Source of the DNA: Rhodobacterales bacterium HKCCE3408
GTDB lineage: Bacteria > Pseudomonadota > Alphaproteobacteria > Rhodobacterales > Rhodobacteraceae
NCBI GenBank assembly: GCA_015689705.1
Contig: WVSN01000002.1
Location: 186,001 to 250,000, forward strand
DNA length: 64,000 nt
Direction: 5' to 3'
Made by a program: the position numbers and the translations under genes
Notes under the pieces: generated by a model
What the model saw: the letters and a program-made list of their open reading frames with translations, nothing else
What the model was told of the DNA's origin: nothing
Database searches by the model: none
Shown here: piece by piece, positions 55,508 to 63,971 of the stretch
Layout: every line of letters starts with the position of its first letter
Position numbering within the stretch: position 1 is the stretch's first letter

Positions 55508-56743
55508 ATGCCCAAGGACACCGCCCGCGCAGGGTTCGCGATGCCGGAGATCGGCGGCGCGGCGCGTCCGGGCCTGTGCACCGATTGCGGGGTCAGCCGG
55601 ATGGGCGACGGCAAGGCCTGCGGCCGCGCCTGCCAGTTCATCAAGCCGGATTACGAGGGCGCCGAGGCGCGCGTCCACGGCCGCGTGGCCGGGACGGAGG
55701 GCGACGAGGGCCATTTCGGCGTGATCCGCGCGATGCACCGCGCGCGCCTCGACCCGCCCGCCGATGGCGCGCAATGGACCGGGATCGCAACAGCGCTCGC
55801 GGCAGAGGCGCTGGCCTCGGGCGCGGTCGACGCGGTACTCGCTGTGACCGCCGACCCCGAGGACCGCTGGAAACCCGCCCCCGCCATCGTTACCGACCCC
55901 GCCGATATGGCGCGCTGCCGGGGGATGCGGATGGGCTTCGCGCCGCTCCTCGCCCTGCTCGACGACGCGAAGGCCGCGGGATACCGGCGGATCGCCATGA
56001 TCGGCATCCCCTGTCAGGTCTACGCCCTGCGCGCGCTCGAGGCCGAGCTCGGGTTCGAGCGGCTCTACGTCATCGGGACGCCCTGTTCGGACAATACCAC
56101 GACCGCGCAGTTCCACGACTTCCTCGCCCGGCTCGACGACCGGCCCGAGACGATCTCCTACCTCGAGTTTCGTGCCGATTACCGCGTCGAGCTGCGCTTC
56201 GACGACGGCCGGCCTATGCGCCTGATCCCGTTCCTCAAACTCCCGCTGTCGGACCTGCCGTCGGATTTCTGGCCGCTCACCTGCCGCACCTGCGTCGACT
56301 ACACCAACCGGCTTTCGGACGTGACGGTCGGCTACATGGGCGGCGACGGGGCGCAATGGCTGATCGTGCGGAACGACGCGGGCGCGGAACTTGTCGCGGC
56401 GCTCGGCGATCGTCTGAAGCTTTCCGCCCCCAATTCGCGCGGCAAGCGCGAGGGCGCCGTCCGTGGCTTCCTCGCCAATACCGAACGCGCGGCGGGCGGT
56501 CTGCCGCTGCGGCGGATGCCGAACTGGCTTCGCCCGATCGTCGCCTGGCTCCAGCCCCGGACCGGGCCGCGCGGCCTCGAATTCGCCCGTGCGCGGGTCG
56601 AGATGAAGGCGGGCGAGACGATCCTGCATCTCCGCCGCCAGCGGCCGGCAATGATGAAGAACATGGTGCCGGGCCATGTCTGGCGGCTCGCCGCGCGCTA
56701 CGGGATCGCGCCGGAGCCGGGCGAACGGCCGGACCGGGACTGA
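55508..56743 (+). CDS. F420-hydrogenase beta-subunit (FrhB)/BciB-like flavo-iron-sulfur protein
   Basis: The protein has 411 residues. N-terminal cysteines CTDCG and KACGRAC suggest a 4Fe-4S site. The FrhB core (VDAVLAVTADPEDRWKPAPAIV; MIGIPCQVYALRALEAELGFERLYVIGTPCSDN, in pieces) and a second cluster region LTCRTCVDYTNRLSDVTVGYMG follow closely the layout of BciB, the ferredoxin-dependent 8-vinyl reductase of (bacterio)chlorophyll synthesis. No other pigment gene is in the window, so a general flavin reductase role is equally possible. GGAGG precedes ATG 55508. Confidence 0.82.
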   Translation: MPKDTARAGFAMPEIGGAARPGLCTDCGVSRMGDGKACGRACQFIKPDYEGAEARVHGRVAGTEGDEGHFGVIRAMHRARLDPPADGAQWTGIATALAAEALASGAVDAVLAVTADPEDRWKPAPAIVTDPADMARCRGMRMGFAPLLALLDDAKAAGYRRIAMIGIPCQVYALRALEAELGFERLYVIGTPCSDNTTTAQFHDFLARLDDRPETISYLEFRADYRVELRFDDGRPMRLIPFLKLPLSDLPSDFWPLTCRTCVDYTNRLSDVTVGYMGGDGAQWLIVRNDAGAELVAALGDRLKLSAPNSRGKREGAVRGFLANTERAAGGLPLRRMPNWLRPIVAWLQPRTGPRGLEFARARVEMKAGETILHLRRQRPAMMKNMVPGHVWRLAARYGIAPEPGERPDRD

Positions 56744-56750
56744 CGGCCCC

Positions 56751-57989
56751 TCAGAGCAGCCGCACCAGGCCTTCGCGCACCAGCCGCCGGACCAGGACCA
56801 CCTTGCCCGCATCGTCCAGATCGCCCGGCAGGTCGGCGATGACGAACTCGTCCGAGCTCAGCGCGTGGCGGAGCGGTTCCTCGGCATGGGCCGGCAGTGT
56901 CGTCTCGGCCCCGTGATGGGCCAGCACGACGACCGGCTCCTCCTCGCCGGGCGACAGCGTCTCCAGCGTGTAGACCAGATCGGGCCGCGCGCCCGCCCGC
57001 GTCTCCGGCGTGATCTCTGCAAGCCGTGCGACCTGCGACAGCTGGCCCTCGGCCCGGGGCAGCCGCCCGGCGACGAAATCGTCCCGGAACTCGGCCAGGA
57101 TCGCCTCGGCCGGTACCTGTTCGGCGATGTTCGTCATCAGCTTTCGCAGCGTATCGGCGGCGTCGGACAGGTCGGCGCCCGGCGCGGCGAAGCCCGGCGG
57201 TAGGGCGCGGCGCAGCTTCTCGTCCTTGTGGGCAGCGATCCGTGCGGCCTCGGCCACGACGTCGGCCCAGGTCCGGAACATCAGCCCGGTGGTGATGTGG
57301 ATCGACGTCTCGTCGGTCGCCACCGCGTCATGCGCCAGCCCGCGCGGGATATAGGCCATGTCGCCGGGATGCAGCGTGAAGCGGTCCGTCTCGGCGCCGA
57401 TCGTCACGGTGCCGGGTACGTATTCCTGGCTTTTGAGCGGCAGCGCGACCGGCGTGTCGTAGATCCGCCAGTCCTTCGTGCCCGAGATCTGCAGGACGAT
57501 CACGTCATGGCTGTCGTAATGCGGCCGGAAGCCCTGGTTGCCGGCGGGCGTCATGTAGATGTTCGTCTGCACCCGCGCCGAAATCGCCGCCTCGAGCGCA
57601 CGGGTATAGCGGCCGAGCGCCGGCAGCCGGTCCTGAAGGCCCGACAGGATGACCGTCCCGCCATCCGCGAAGGCCCGTGCAACGCGTACCGGGTCGATCA
57701 GACCGTTCTCATAGCTGTAATCCGCCGGCCCGATCGGCCGCGCACCGTCGTGGTCCGTCGCCGCGTCGCTGTCGGTGCCGCCCGCTGCGGCGGCCTTCGT
57801 CACCGTGATCTCGGGATGGGACAGGCCCATGGTCGAGACCGCGCGGTCGATGTCCTCGAAGCTCAGCAGATCGGCGAAATAGTCCGGATCGTTGCGGTGG
57901 ACGACCAGATGCCGGCGCTCGAAATAGGTCTCGAAAAACGCCTCCGGCGTGATCGGCGCGAGGATGCGGTCGAGGCTCGGATGCGGCAT
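56751..57989 (-). CDS. JmjC-like cupin oxygenase (RoxA/ribosomal protein hydroxylase type)
   Basis: The protein has 412 residues. Fe(II)/2-oxoglutarate ligands appear as HYDSHD (H-x-D within the motif) and a later His in IPRGLAHDAVA. FRPHYDSHDVIVLQISGTKDWRIYD (in pieces) and FTLHPGDMAYIPRG are typical of the JmjC/RoxA group, which hydroxylates ribosomal protein residues. The C-terminal 150 residues form a winged-helix-like domain as in RoxA. The substrate is inferred only from family. Confidence 0.85.
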   Translation of the reverse strand: MPHPSLDRILAPITPEAFFETYFERRHLVVHRNDPDYFADLLSFEDIDRAVSTMGLSHPEITVTKAAAAGGTDSDAATDHDGARPIGPADYSYENGLIDPVRVARAFADGGTVILSGLQDRLPALGRYTRALEAAISARVQTNIYMTPAGNQGFRPHYDSHDVIVLQISGTKDWRIYDTPVALPLKSQEYVPGTVTIGAETDRFTLHPGDMAYIPRGLAHDAVATDETSIHITTGLMFRTWADVVAEAARIAAHKDEKLRRALPPGFAAPGADLSDAADTLRKLMTNIAEQVPAEAILAEFRDDFVAGRLPRAEGQLSQVARLAEITPETRAGARPDLVYTLETLSPGEEEPVVVLAHHGAETTLPAHAEEPLRHALSSDEFVIADLPGDLDDAGKVVLVRRLVREGLVRLL

Positions 57990-58066
57990 GGCGGTCCCTT
58001 CCGTGATCTTTTTTCGGGACTTGACCAGAGCCGGACGCCCTTGGCAATCGCGCCCGGACGGCGGCA

Positions 58067-58109
58067 TTGACGCAGGGGCGGGCGCAGGCGTAGGTCTCGG
58101 GCCGAGACC
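58067..58109 (+). promoter_or_regulatory. Promoter with overlapping 17-bp palindrome
   Basis: TTGACG (58067-58072), a 17-bp spacer and GTAGGT (58090-58095) form a candidate promoter. A perfect palindrome, GGTCTCGG (58093-58100), G, CCGAGACC (58102-58109), covers the -10 region and start site, 17 bp before the ATG 58126. Confidence 0.5.
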
Positions 58110-58125
58110 GGTGCTGGAGGCCCCG

Positions 58126-58398
58126 ATGACCGACGACAGAACGCGCCTGACCGACGAGGAAATCCGTACGGTACGCCCCGGCCGCCGCCGGGCGCTGGGC
58201 CTGATGGCCGCTGGAAGCGCGCTGGCCTTCGTCGGCGGCACGGCGACCGCGCAGGCCGCCGACGCCGACAACGGCACCTGGACCGACCAGGCCTCCTGCC
58301 CGCGCGGCAATGGCGGTACGTATACCGGCCTGACCGACAGCGACGACGGCGCGATCACGGATGCGGGCGGCTACGGACGCGGGGCGCCGACCTGTTGA
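58126..58398 (+). CDS. Small exported protein with Tat-like signal, unknown function
   Basis: The protein has 90 residues from ATG 58126, with GGAGG 5 bases upstream. It has a Tat-like leader: RPGRRRALGLMAAGSALAFVGGTATAQA, read in pieces, with an RR pair before the hydrophobic core. The mature part (about 45 residues) is acidic, with two Cys (SCPRGNGG and a C-terminal APTC) and Asp/Gly-rich TDSDDGAITDAGGYGRG. No family is recognised. A palindrome overlaps its promoter. Confidence 0.68.
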   Translation: MTDDRTRLTDEEIRTVRPGRRRALGLMAAGSALAFVGGTATAQAADADNGTWTDQASCPRGNGGTYTGLTDSDDGAITDAGGYGRGAPTC

Positions 58399-58410
58399 GC
58401 GCGACGACGC

Positions 58411-59115
58411 TCAGTTCATCTTGATCACGTCCTTGTCGATCGCGAGCATGTAGCCCCGGCGGGCGATGTTGCGGATCAGGAGTTCGGAGACCATCTGGTT
58501 GCCGAGCGCGTCGCGCAGGCGTTTTATACGGGTCGCTCCGGCGGCCTCGTCGCAATCGGCGGCGTTGCGGCCGGAGACCATGGCCTCGATCTCCGCGCCG
58601 GTCAGGACGTCGTCGTCCATCCGGGCCTCGGCCAGCACAGACAGCGTCTCCATCGCCGCGTCGGTCAGCTTGAATTCCATGTCGTTCAGGATCACCGCCC
58701 GTTGTTCGCGCGCGAGCACGAGCGACGACACCTGGAGCCCCTTGCGCTCGATCACCTGCATTCGCCTGTTCTGCGCGACCAGCGCGACGACGAGGAACAG
58801 GCAGGCGATCAGCAGCGCTGTGGCCGACAGCATGAGGACGAAGATGAAGGCGCGATAGCTTTCGAGCACCTTGGAGAAGGCCGTGCCCGATTGCGCCAGC
58901 ACCTCGAGCAGCCGGATCGCGTCTGGCGCGGTCAGGGCGTCGTTCTCGACGAAGATCTGCTCGACCCGGTCGTTGAACACGTTGGCGTCGGGAAGGCGCA
59001 GAAACAGCCACACGGCCGTGAGGCCGAGAATGAGAACGATCGCGGCGACGCCGATCTGGACGACCCGTGCCCCGCGCTGAAGGCTCTCAGAAGGCGAGAA
59101 AGTATCGTCCGGCAT
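58411..59115 (-). CDS. Membrane-anchored winged-helix regulator, inverted ToxR-like topology
   Basis: The protein has 234 residues from ATG 59115. Two spans (about 20-39, VVQIGVAAIVLILGLTAVWL; about 88-110, AFIFVLMLSATALLIACLF) enclose a 50-residue periplasmic loop. The cytoplasmic C-terminal 95 residues look like an OmpR-type DNA-binding domain (FKLTDAAMETLSVLAEA; RIKRLRDALG; LLIRNIARRGYML). ToxR/CadC proteins put the winged helix first; here it is last. The start overlaps the end of the exported-protein gene upstream by 29 bp. Confidence 0.8.
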   Translation of the reverse strand: MPDDTFSPSESLQRGARVVQIGVAAIVLILGLTAVWLFLRLPDANVFNDRVEQIFVENDALTAPDAIRLLEVLAQSGTAFSKVLESYRAFIFVLMLSATALLIACLFLVVALVAQNRRMQVIERKGLQVSSLVLAREQRAVILNDMEFKLTDAAMETLSVLAEARMDDDVLTGAEIEAMVSGRNAADCDEAAGATRIKRLRDALGNQMVSELLIRNIARRGYMLAIDKDVIKMN

Positions 59116-59392
59116 CGGCTCTCCTGGGCTCGAGGCCAGCATCGTCGAAGACCGACATGACCTCAAGCAATTCCCAACCGCCGGCGGCGACGCGCGGCGC
59201 GATCTCGTCGAACGCGGCCTCGACCGAGCAGGCGTCTTCCGGCAGCTCGATCACGCCGTAATGGAGCCGCAGGGGGTCGTCCATCTTGGCCTTGTAATCG
59301 GCATAGCAGGTCGCCGCGGCCGGCAGGGCCGCGATGCTCAGCGCCAGCGCGAGGAGGGATGTGGAAAGCGTGCATCTCATGGCCCGGACCAT
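59087..59392 (-). CDS. Small exported protein coupled to the membrane regulator
   Basis: About 101 residues from ATG 59392 (or 97 from 59380). The leader RCTLSTSLLALALSIAALPAAATC ends near ATCYAD, so export is clear. The mature part (70 residues) has two Cys (TCYADYKAKMDD; EDACSVEAAFDE), perhaps one disulfide, and the run GGWELLEVMSVFDDAGLEPRR (in pieces). No family is recognised. It overlaps the winged-helix regulator by 29 bp and may sense a periplasmic signal for it (inference). Confidence 0.7.
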   Translation of the reverse strand: MVRAMRCTLSTSLLALALSIAALPAAATCYADYKAKMDDPLRLHYGVIELPEDACSVEAAFDEIAPRVAAGGWELLEVMSVFDDAGLEPRRADAGRYFLAF

Positions 59393-59413
59393 GCGCGAGG
59401 CGCGCGCGTCATT

Positions 59414-59466
59414 CAATAACCGGCAGGCCCGGCGGGGGGCTATCGGATAACCGGGCGGCGTTATTG
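59414..59466. promoter_or_regulatory. Inverted repeat between divergent exported-protein genes
   Basis: CAATAAC (59414-59420) and GTTATTG (59460-59466) are perfect 7-bp inverted arms; ATAACCGG is also repeated directly (59416-59423, 59447-59454). These lie between the minus-strand exported-protein/regulator pair and the plus-strand exported protein at 59545, and are candidate sites for the adjacent winged-helix regulator. Confidence 0.4.
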
Positions 59467-59544
59467 AGAGACCTGCGGAGGCCTGCCCATCCTTGTCTCA
59501 TCGACGCCGGCTGCGTCCGGCCCAATCACATTCGGGAGGTTCCC

Positions 59545-59997
59545 ATGCTGGACCGTTTCACCAAGCCGATTTCCGCGCTGGCCCTGTCCGCCGCGCTGGC
59601 CCTGTCCGCCGTCACGCTGCCCGCCACGCCCGCCCGGGCCACCGATGCGGGCGACATCATCGCCGGGGTCGCGATCCTGGCGATCATTGGCGCCATCGCG
59701 AACGAGGCCCGCGCCCGCAACGACCGGCCCGCCGTCACCCGCAACGTCGAGCCGCGGCACGTCCCGCAGCACACGCCGCCGCGCAACCTCCGGGTCGCGC
59801 CGGCCCAGTGCTTCCGCGATTTCGGCGCGGTGCGCGGCTATCTCGCGCGCTGCATGCAGCAGAACGTCGCCCGCCCCGGCCTGTTGCCGCCGGAATGCAT
59901 CGTGCGGGTCAACACGAACCGGGGGCCGCGCAATCTCTATGCGGGGCGCTGCCTCCACCGGAATGGCTGGGAACGGGAAGCTGGGTTCCGCCCGTAA
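59545..59997 (+). CDS. Exported protein of unknown function with four cysteines
   Basis: The protein has 150 residues from ATG 59545, with GGGAGG upstream. The leader (MLDRFTKPISALALSAALAL..., cut near ARA-TDAG) precedes a hydrophobic segment IIAGVAILAIIGAIA, then an Arg/Pro-rich linker. The C-terminal 50 residues have four Cys (AQCFRDFGAV; LARCMQQN; PPECIVRV; AGRCLHRN), probably two disulfides. It could be an inner-membrane-tethered periplasmic protein. No family is recognised. Confidence 0.7.
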   Translation: MLDRFTKPISALALSAALALSAVTLPATPARATDAGDIIAGVAILAIIGAIANEARARNDRPAVTRNVEPRHVPQHTPPRNLRVAPAQCFRDFGAVRGYLARCMQQNVARPGLLPPECIVRVNTNRGPRNLYAGRCLHRNGWEREAGFRP

Positions 59998-60020
59998 CCA
60001 GTCCGAGCAGGGAGGCAGGA

Positions 60021-60052
60021 GGCGGCGGCGCCACGGCGCCGCCGCCGGTTTC
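60021..60052 (+). terminator. GC-rich hairpin after the exported-protein gene
   Basis: GGCGGCGGCGCC (60021-60032) is complementary to GGCGCCGCCGCC (60035-60046); at least ten base pairs can form, followed by GGTTTCGTTTCG, a weak T-rich tail. It is 24 bp after the stop at 59997. Confidence 0.5.
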
Positions 60053-60211
60053 GTTTCGCGGCGGTTTCGCACGCTAAACGATTGAATTTTAGACAAAATG
60101 TTAAGTGTCTGTTCACCCCCGGCGCGGACCCGGCTGCCGATCACCCGGCGGCTATCAAAAACGCGCCGGACCGACTATATTCCCACCAAGAGCAATCGAG
60201 CCGTGACATTC

Positions 60212-60853
60212 ATGATCCGCACCCTCGCAGCGACCGCCACGATCGCCGTCCTGACCGCCACTGCGGCCAGCGCCGGTGGCGCGGGTCCGGCTGCGCCCGA
60301 TCCGGTCGTGGTCGCGCCGGCCGCACCGGCGGCGGCCGCTGTCGGCGCGTTCGACGGCGCGTATGTCGGGCTGAGCTACGGCATCGTCCGGGGCGATGGC
60401 GAGGAGACGATCGCCGGGACGTTCGGCCGGCCGCTCGAGGACGGCGACGCCTTCGGCGGCATCGCGGGCTACAACGTCCAGCGCGGCAACTTCGTCTTCG
60501 GCGGTGAGCTTCGCGTGCTCGCCTTCGACGGCTACGAAGAGGCGCTGGCCGGCATACCGCTCGGGTCGATCGATCGGGTCACCGATGTACGCGGCCGGGC
60601 CGGCTACGTGTTCGGCGACGTCATGCTGTACGGCGCGGCGGGATGGTCCTGGGCGACCTTCGACAATGTCGCCGCCGGCACCGAGGCGGATCTCGACGGC
60701 TACAACCTCGGGCTCGGGGTGGAATACAACATCAACGAGAACTTCTTCGTGGGCCTCGATTACACCGCGCGAACGCTGGACGGCGAAGCCGGCGTGTCGA
60801 GCTTCGAATTCGATACCAATACCGCGACGATCAGCGCCGGCTTCCGGTTCTGA
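60212..60853 (+). CDS. Outer-membrane beta-barrel protein (porin/OmpA-like barrel)
   Basis: The protein has 213 residues. It has a signal peptide (MIRTLAATATIAVLTATAASA), an Ala/Pro-rich linker (PAAPDPVVVAPAAPAAAAV) and about eight alternating amphipathic strands (GAYVGLSYGIVRGD; GGIAGYNVQRGNFVFGGELRVLAFD; VTDVRGRAGYVFGDVMLYGAAGW; LDGYNLGLGVEYNINENFFVGLDYTAR; in pieces). It ends SAGFRF, with the C-terminal Phe recognised by the BAM complex. It resembles the 8-stranded Omp25/RopB-like group of alphaproteobacteria. Confidence 0.87.
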   Translation: MIRTLAATATIAVLTATAASAGGAGPAAPDPVVVAPAAPAAAAVGAFDGAYVGLSYGIVRGDGEETIAGTFGRPLEDGDAFGGIAGYNVQRGNFVFGGELRVLAFDGYEEALAGIPLGSIDRVTDVRGRAGYVFGDVMLYGAAGWSWATFDNVAAGTEADLDGYNLGLGVEYNINENFFVGLDYTARTLDGEAGVSSFEFDTNTATISAGFRF

Positions 60854-60915
60854 CACCCGCGCAAGGGCGGTCCGCCGCCTTGCGGGGCGCGACGGGACGT
60901 GATTCATTTCAGGAC

Positions 60916-61515
60916 ATGGGGCCGGACTTCAGCCAGGAAATCGCCTTGGGCGGCCGCGTCGCGGGCGTCGACGAGGCCGGGCGCGGGCCGCTGGCCGGGC
61001 CGGTGACGGCCGCGGCGGTGGTGCTGGATCCTGCGCGCATCCCCGATGGCCTGAACGATTCCAAGAAGCTGACGGCCGAGCGGCGGGTTGCGCTGCTGGC
61101 GGAATTGCAGGGTGTCGCCGAGATCGGGATCGGGTGGGCCAGCGTCGAAGAGATCGACACGATCAACATCCGCGCGGCGAGCCTGCTGGCCATGGCGCGC
61201 GCCCTGGCTGCCCTGCCGACCCCACCGGACCACGCGCTGATCGACGGCAATGCGCTGCCCGACCTGCCCTGCGCGGGGACCGCCGTGGTCAAGGGCGACG
61301 CGCTCTGCCTGTCGATCGCCGCGGCCTCGATCGTGGCCAAGGTCAGCCGCGACGCGGCCATGGTGGCGCTGGCGCAACAGCACCCCGGCTATGGGTGGGA
61401 ACAGAATGCGGGATATCCGACACAGGCGCATCTGGACGCGCTGAAACGCCTCGGAGTCAGCCCCGCTCATAGGCGTTCGTTCCGGCCGGTACACAATATC
61501 TTGTGGCAAGCCTGA
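60916..61515 (+). CDS. rnhB: Ribonuclease HII
   Basis: The protein has 199 residues. It removes ribonucleotides and RNA from RNA-DNA hybrids. The acidic active site is seen in GVDEAGRGPLAGPV (D, E), ALIDGNALP (D) and SIVAKVSRDAAM (D). It is followed after 126 bp by ccrM on the same strand, an order common in alphaproteobacteria. Confidence 0.95.
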   Translation: MGPDFSQEIALGGRVAGVDEAGRGPLAGPVTAAAVVLDPARIPDGLNDSKKLTAERRVALLAELQGVAEIGIGWASVEEIDTINIRAASLLAMARALAALPTPPDHALIDGNALPDLPCAGTAVVKGDALCLSIAAASIVAKVSRDAAMVALAQQHPGYGWEQNAGYPTQAHLDALKRLGVSPAHRRSFRPVHNILWQA

Positions 61516-61528
61516 TTTCCAAGGCCTT

Positions 61529-61567
61529 GATTCAAAAAAGAAATTGACCGCGAATCACCGATGACTC
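61529..61567 (+). promoter_or_regulatory. Three GANTC sites in the ccrM promoter region
   Basis: GATTC (61529-61533), GAATC (61552-61556) and GACTC (61563-61567) lie between rnhB and ccrM, around a candidate -35 TTGACC (61544-61549). GANTC is the CcrM recognition site, so these suggest methylation-dependent autoregulation, as known for Caulobacter ccrM. Confidence 0.6.
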
Positions 61568-61641
61568 ATGGTCTGAGCGTCCCGAGACGGTCCGTCAGAG
61601 ACCCGGGGGCAGCGGCGCATGGGGCGCCGGTGAGGCAGTGA

Positions 61642-62745
<1,104 letters not shown>

Positions 62746-62798
62746 ACGGTGCATACCGCCCGTGCCTGTGGCCGCTCGCGGCCTGACGGCGCGACCTT

Positions 62799-62837
62799 GA
62801 CCCCTGCCCGGGTTCGTCCCGGCAGGGGTCTTTTTTT
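62799..62837 (+). terminator. Rho-independent terminator after ccrM
   Basis: GACCCCTGCC (62799-62808) pairs with GGCAGGGGTC (62821-62830); inner CGGG/CCCG pairs extend the stem, and a run of seven Ts follows immediately. Confidence 0.9.
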
Positions 62838-62840
62838 GCC

Positions 62841-63971
62841 TTAACGCGGGGCCGGGTTGGTGGCGGTGTCGTAGGGCGTCCAGTCGGTGATGTCGGGGTA
62901 GTGCTGGCGGCGCCAGGCCTTCACGCGGGGCCGCATGACCCGGTGCCAGAGCGGCGGGACGACGGCAAGCATGGTCATCACCGGGTATCCGGCGGGCAGT
63001 TCAGCCGCCTCTCCCGCCCGTGTCTGCAGGAGCGGGAAGCGCCGGTCGGGTTTGTAGTGATGGTCGGAATGGCGCTGGAGATTGATCAGGAGCCAGTTCG
63101 ACGCGCGCTCGGTCGCGTTCCAGGAATGGCGGGGCAGGACGTGTTCGTATTTGCCGTCGCCGAGATGGCGGCGGGTCAGGCCGTAGTGCTCGACGTAGTT
63201 CACGAGCTCGAGCTGCCAGATCGCGACGACGGCCTGGAAGAGGAAGAGGCCAAGGCCGGGCAGGCCGCCGAGGGCGAGGGCGGCGAGGAGGCAGGCGGCC
63301 TGAAGTGCGGCGTAGCGCCAGAACGGGTTCGACCGGTGCCAGGCCGGGCGGCCGGCGCGGGCGAGCTTCGCTTTCTCGGCGCGCCAGGCGGAGCGGGCGC
63401 ATTGCACGAGGACGCGGGGCAGGAAGGACCAGAAGGCCTCGCCCATGCGGGCCGTCACCGGATCGCGCGGGGTGCCGACGTAGCGGTGGTGGACGAGGAG
63501 GTGCTCGGACCGGAAGTGTGAGTAGAGCACCGAGGCGAGGAGGAGGTCGGCGAGCCACCGTTCGAGCCGCGGGCGCTGATGCATGAGCTCGTGCGCGTAG
63601 TTGATGCCGATCGTGCCCGACAGCACGCCGACGCCGAAGAAGAGGCCGAGCTGTTCGGCGGTGCCCAGATGCGGCGCGCGGGTCGCGTAGGCGATGGCGC
63701 CGAAGATCACGGCGTACTGGATCGGTGCCCAGATCAGCGTGACGAGTCGGTACCAGCGGAGGGCAGCCTCGGGCGTTTCGGGATCAGCGTTGTCGCGGTA
63801 CTGCCCGAGGGCGAGGTCGAGACCGGCGAAGAGCCACCAGGTTGCTGCCGGGACGAGCGCGAGGGACCAGCCGCCGTGGATCGCCGTCGCCGCGAGCAGT
63901 GGCACGAGCAGGAGCGAGGCCCAGAAGGGCAGCGCGGCCGGCAGGCTGGACGGGGCGGCGGTGTCGGACAT
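62841..63971 (-). CDS. alkB: Alkane 1-monooxygenase (AlkB-type membrane hydroxylase)
   Basis: The protein has 376 residues with about six membrane spans. The di-iron histidine motifs are present in order: NYAHELMHQ, EHLLVHHRYVGT, a middle NYVEHYGL, and LQRHSDHHYKP. These are the diagnostic motifs of AlkB alkane hydroxylases, which insert O2 into terminal methyl groups of n-alkanes with rubredoxin as donor. No rubredoxin gene lies in the window. Other fatty-acid desaturase-like hydroxylases share the His boxes, but the NYVEHYGL box favours AlkB. Confidence 0.93.
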   Translation of the reverse strand: MSDTAAPSSLPAALPFWASLLLVPLLAATAIHGGWSLALVPAATWWLFAGLDLALGQYRDNADPETPEAALRWYRLVTLIWAPIQYAVIFGAIAYATRAPHLGTAEQLGLFFGVGVLSGTIGINYAHELMHQRPRLERWLADLLLASVLYSHFRSEHLLVHHRYVGTPRDPVTARMGEAFWSFLPRVLVQCARSAWRAEKAKLARAGRPAWHRSNPFWRYAALQAACLLAALALGGLPGLGLFLFQAVVAIWQLELVNYVEHYGLTRRHLGDGKYEHVLPRHSWNATERASNWLLINLQRHSDHHYKPDRRFPLLQTRAGEAAELPAGYPVMTMLAVVPPLWHRVMRPRVKAWRRQHYPDITDWTPYDTATNPAPR

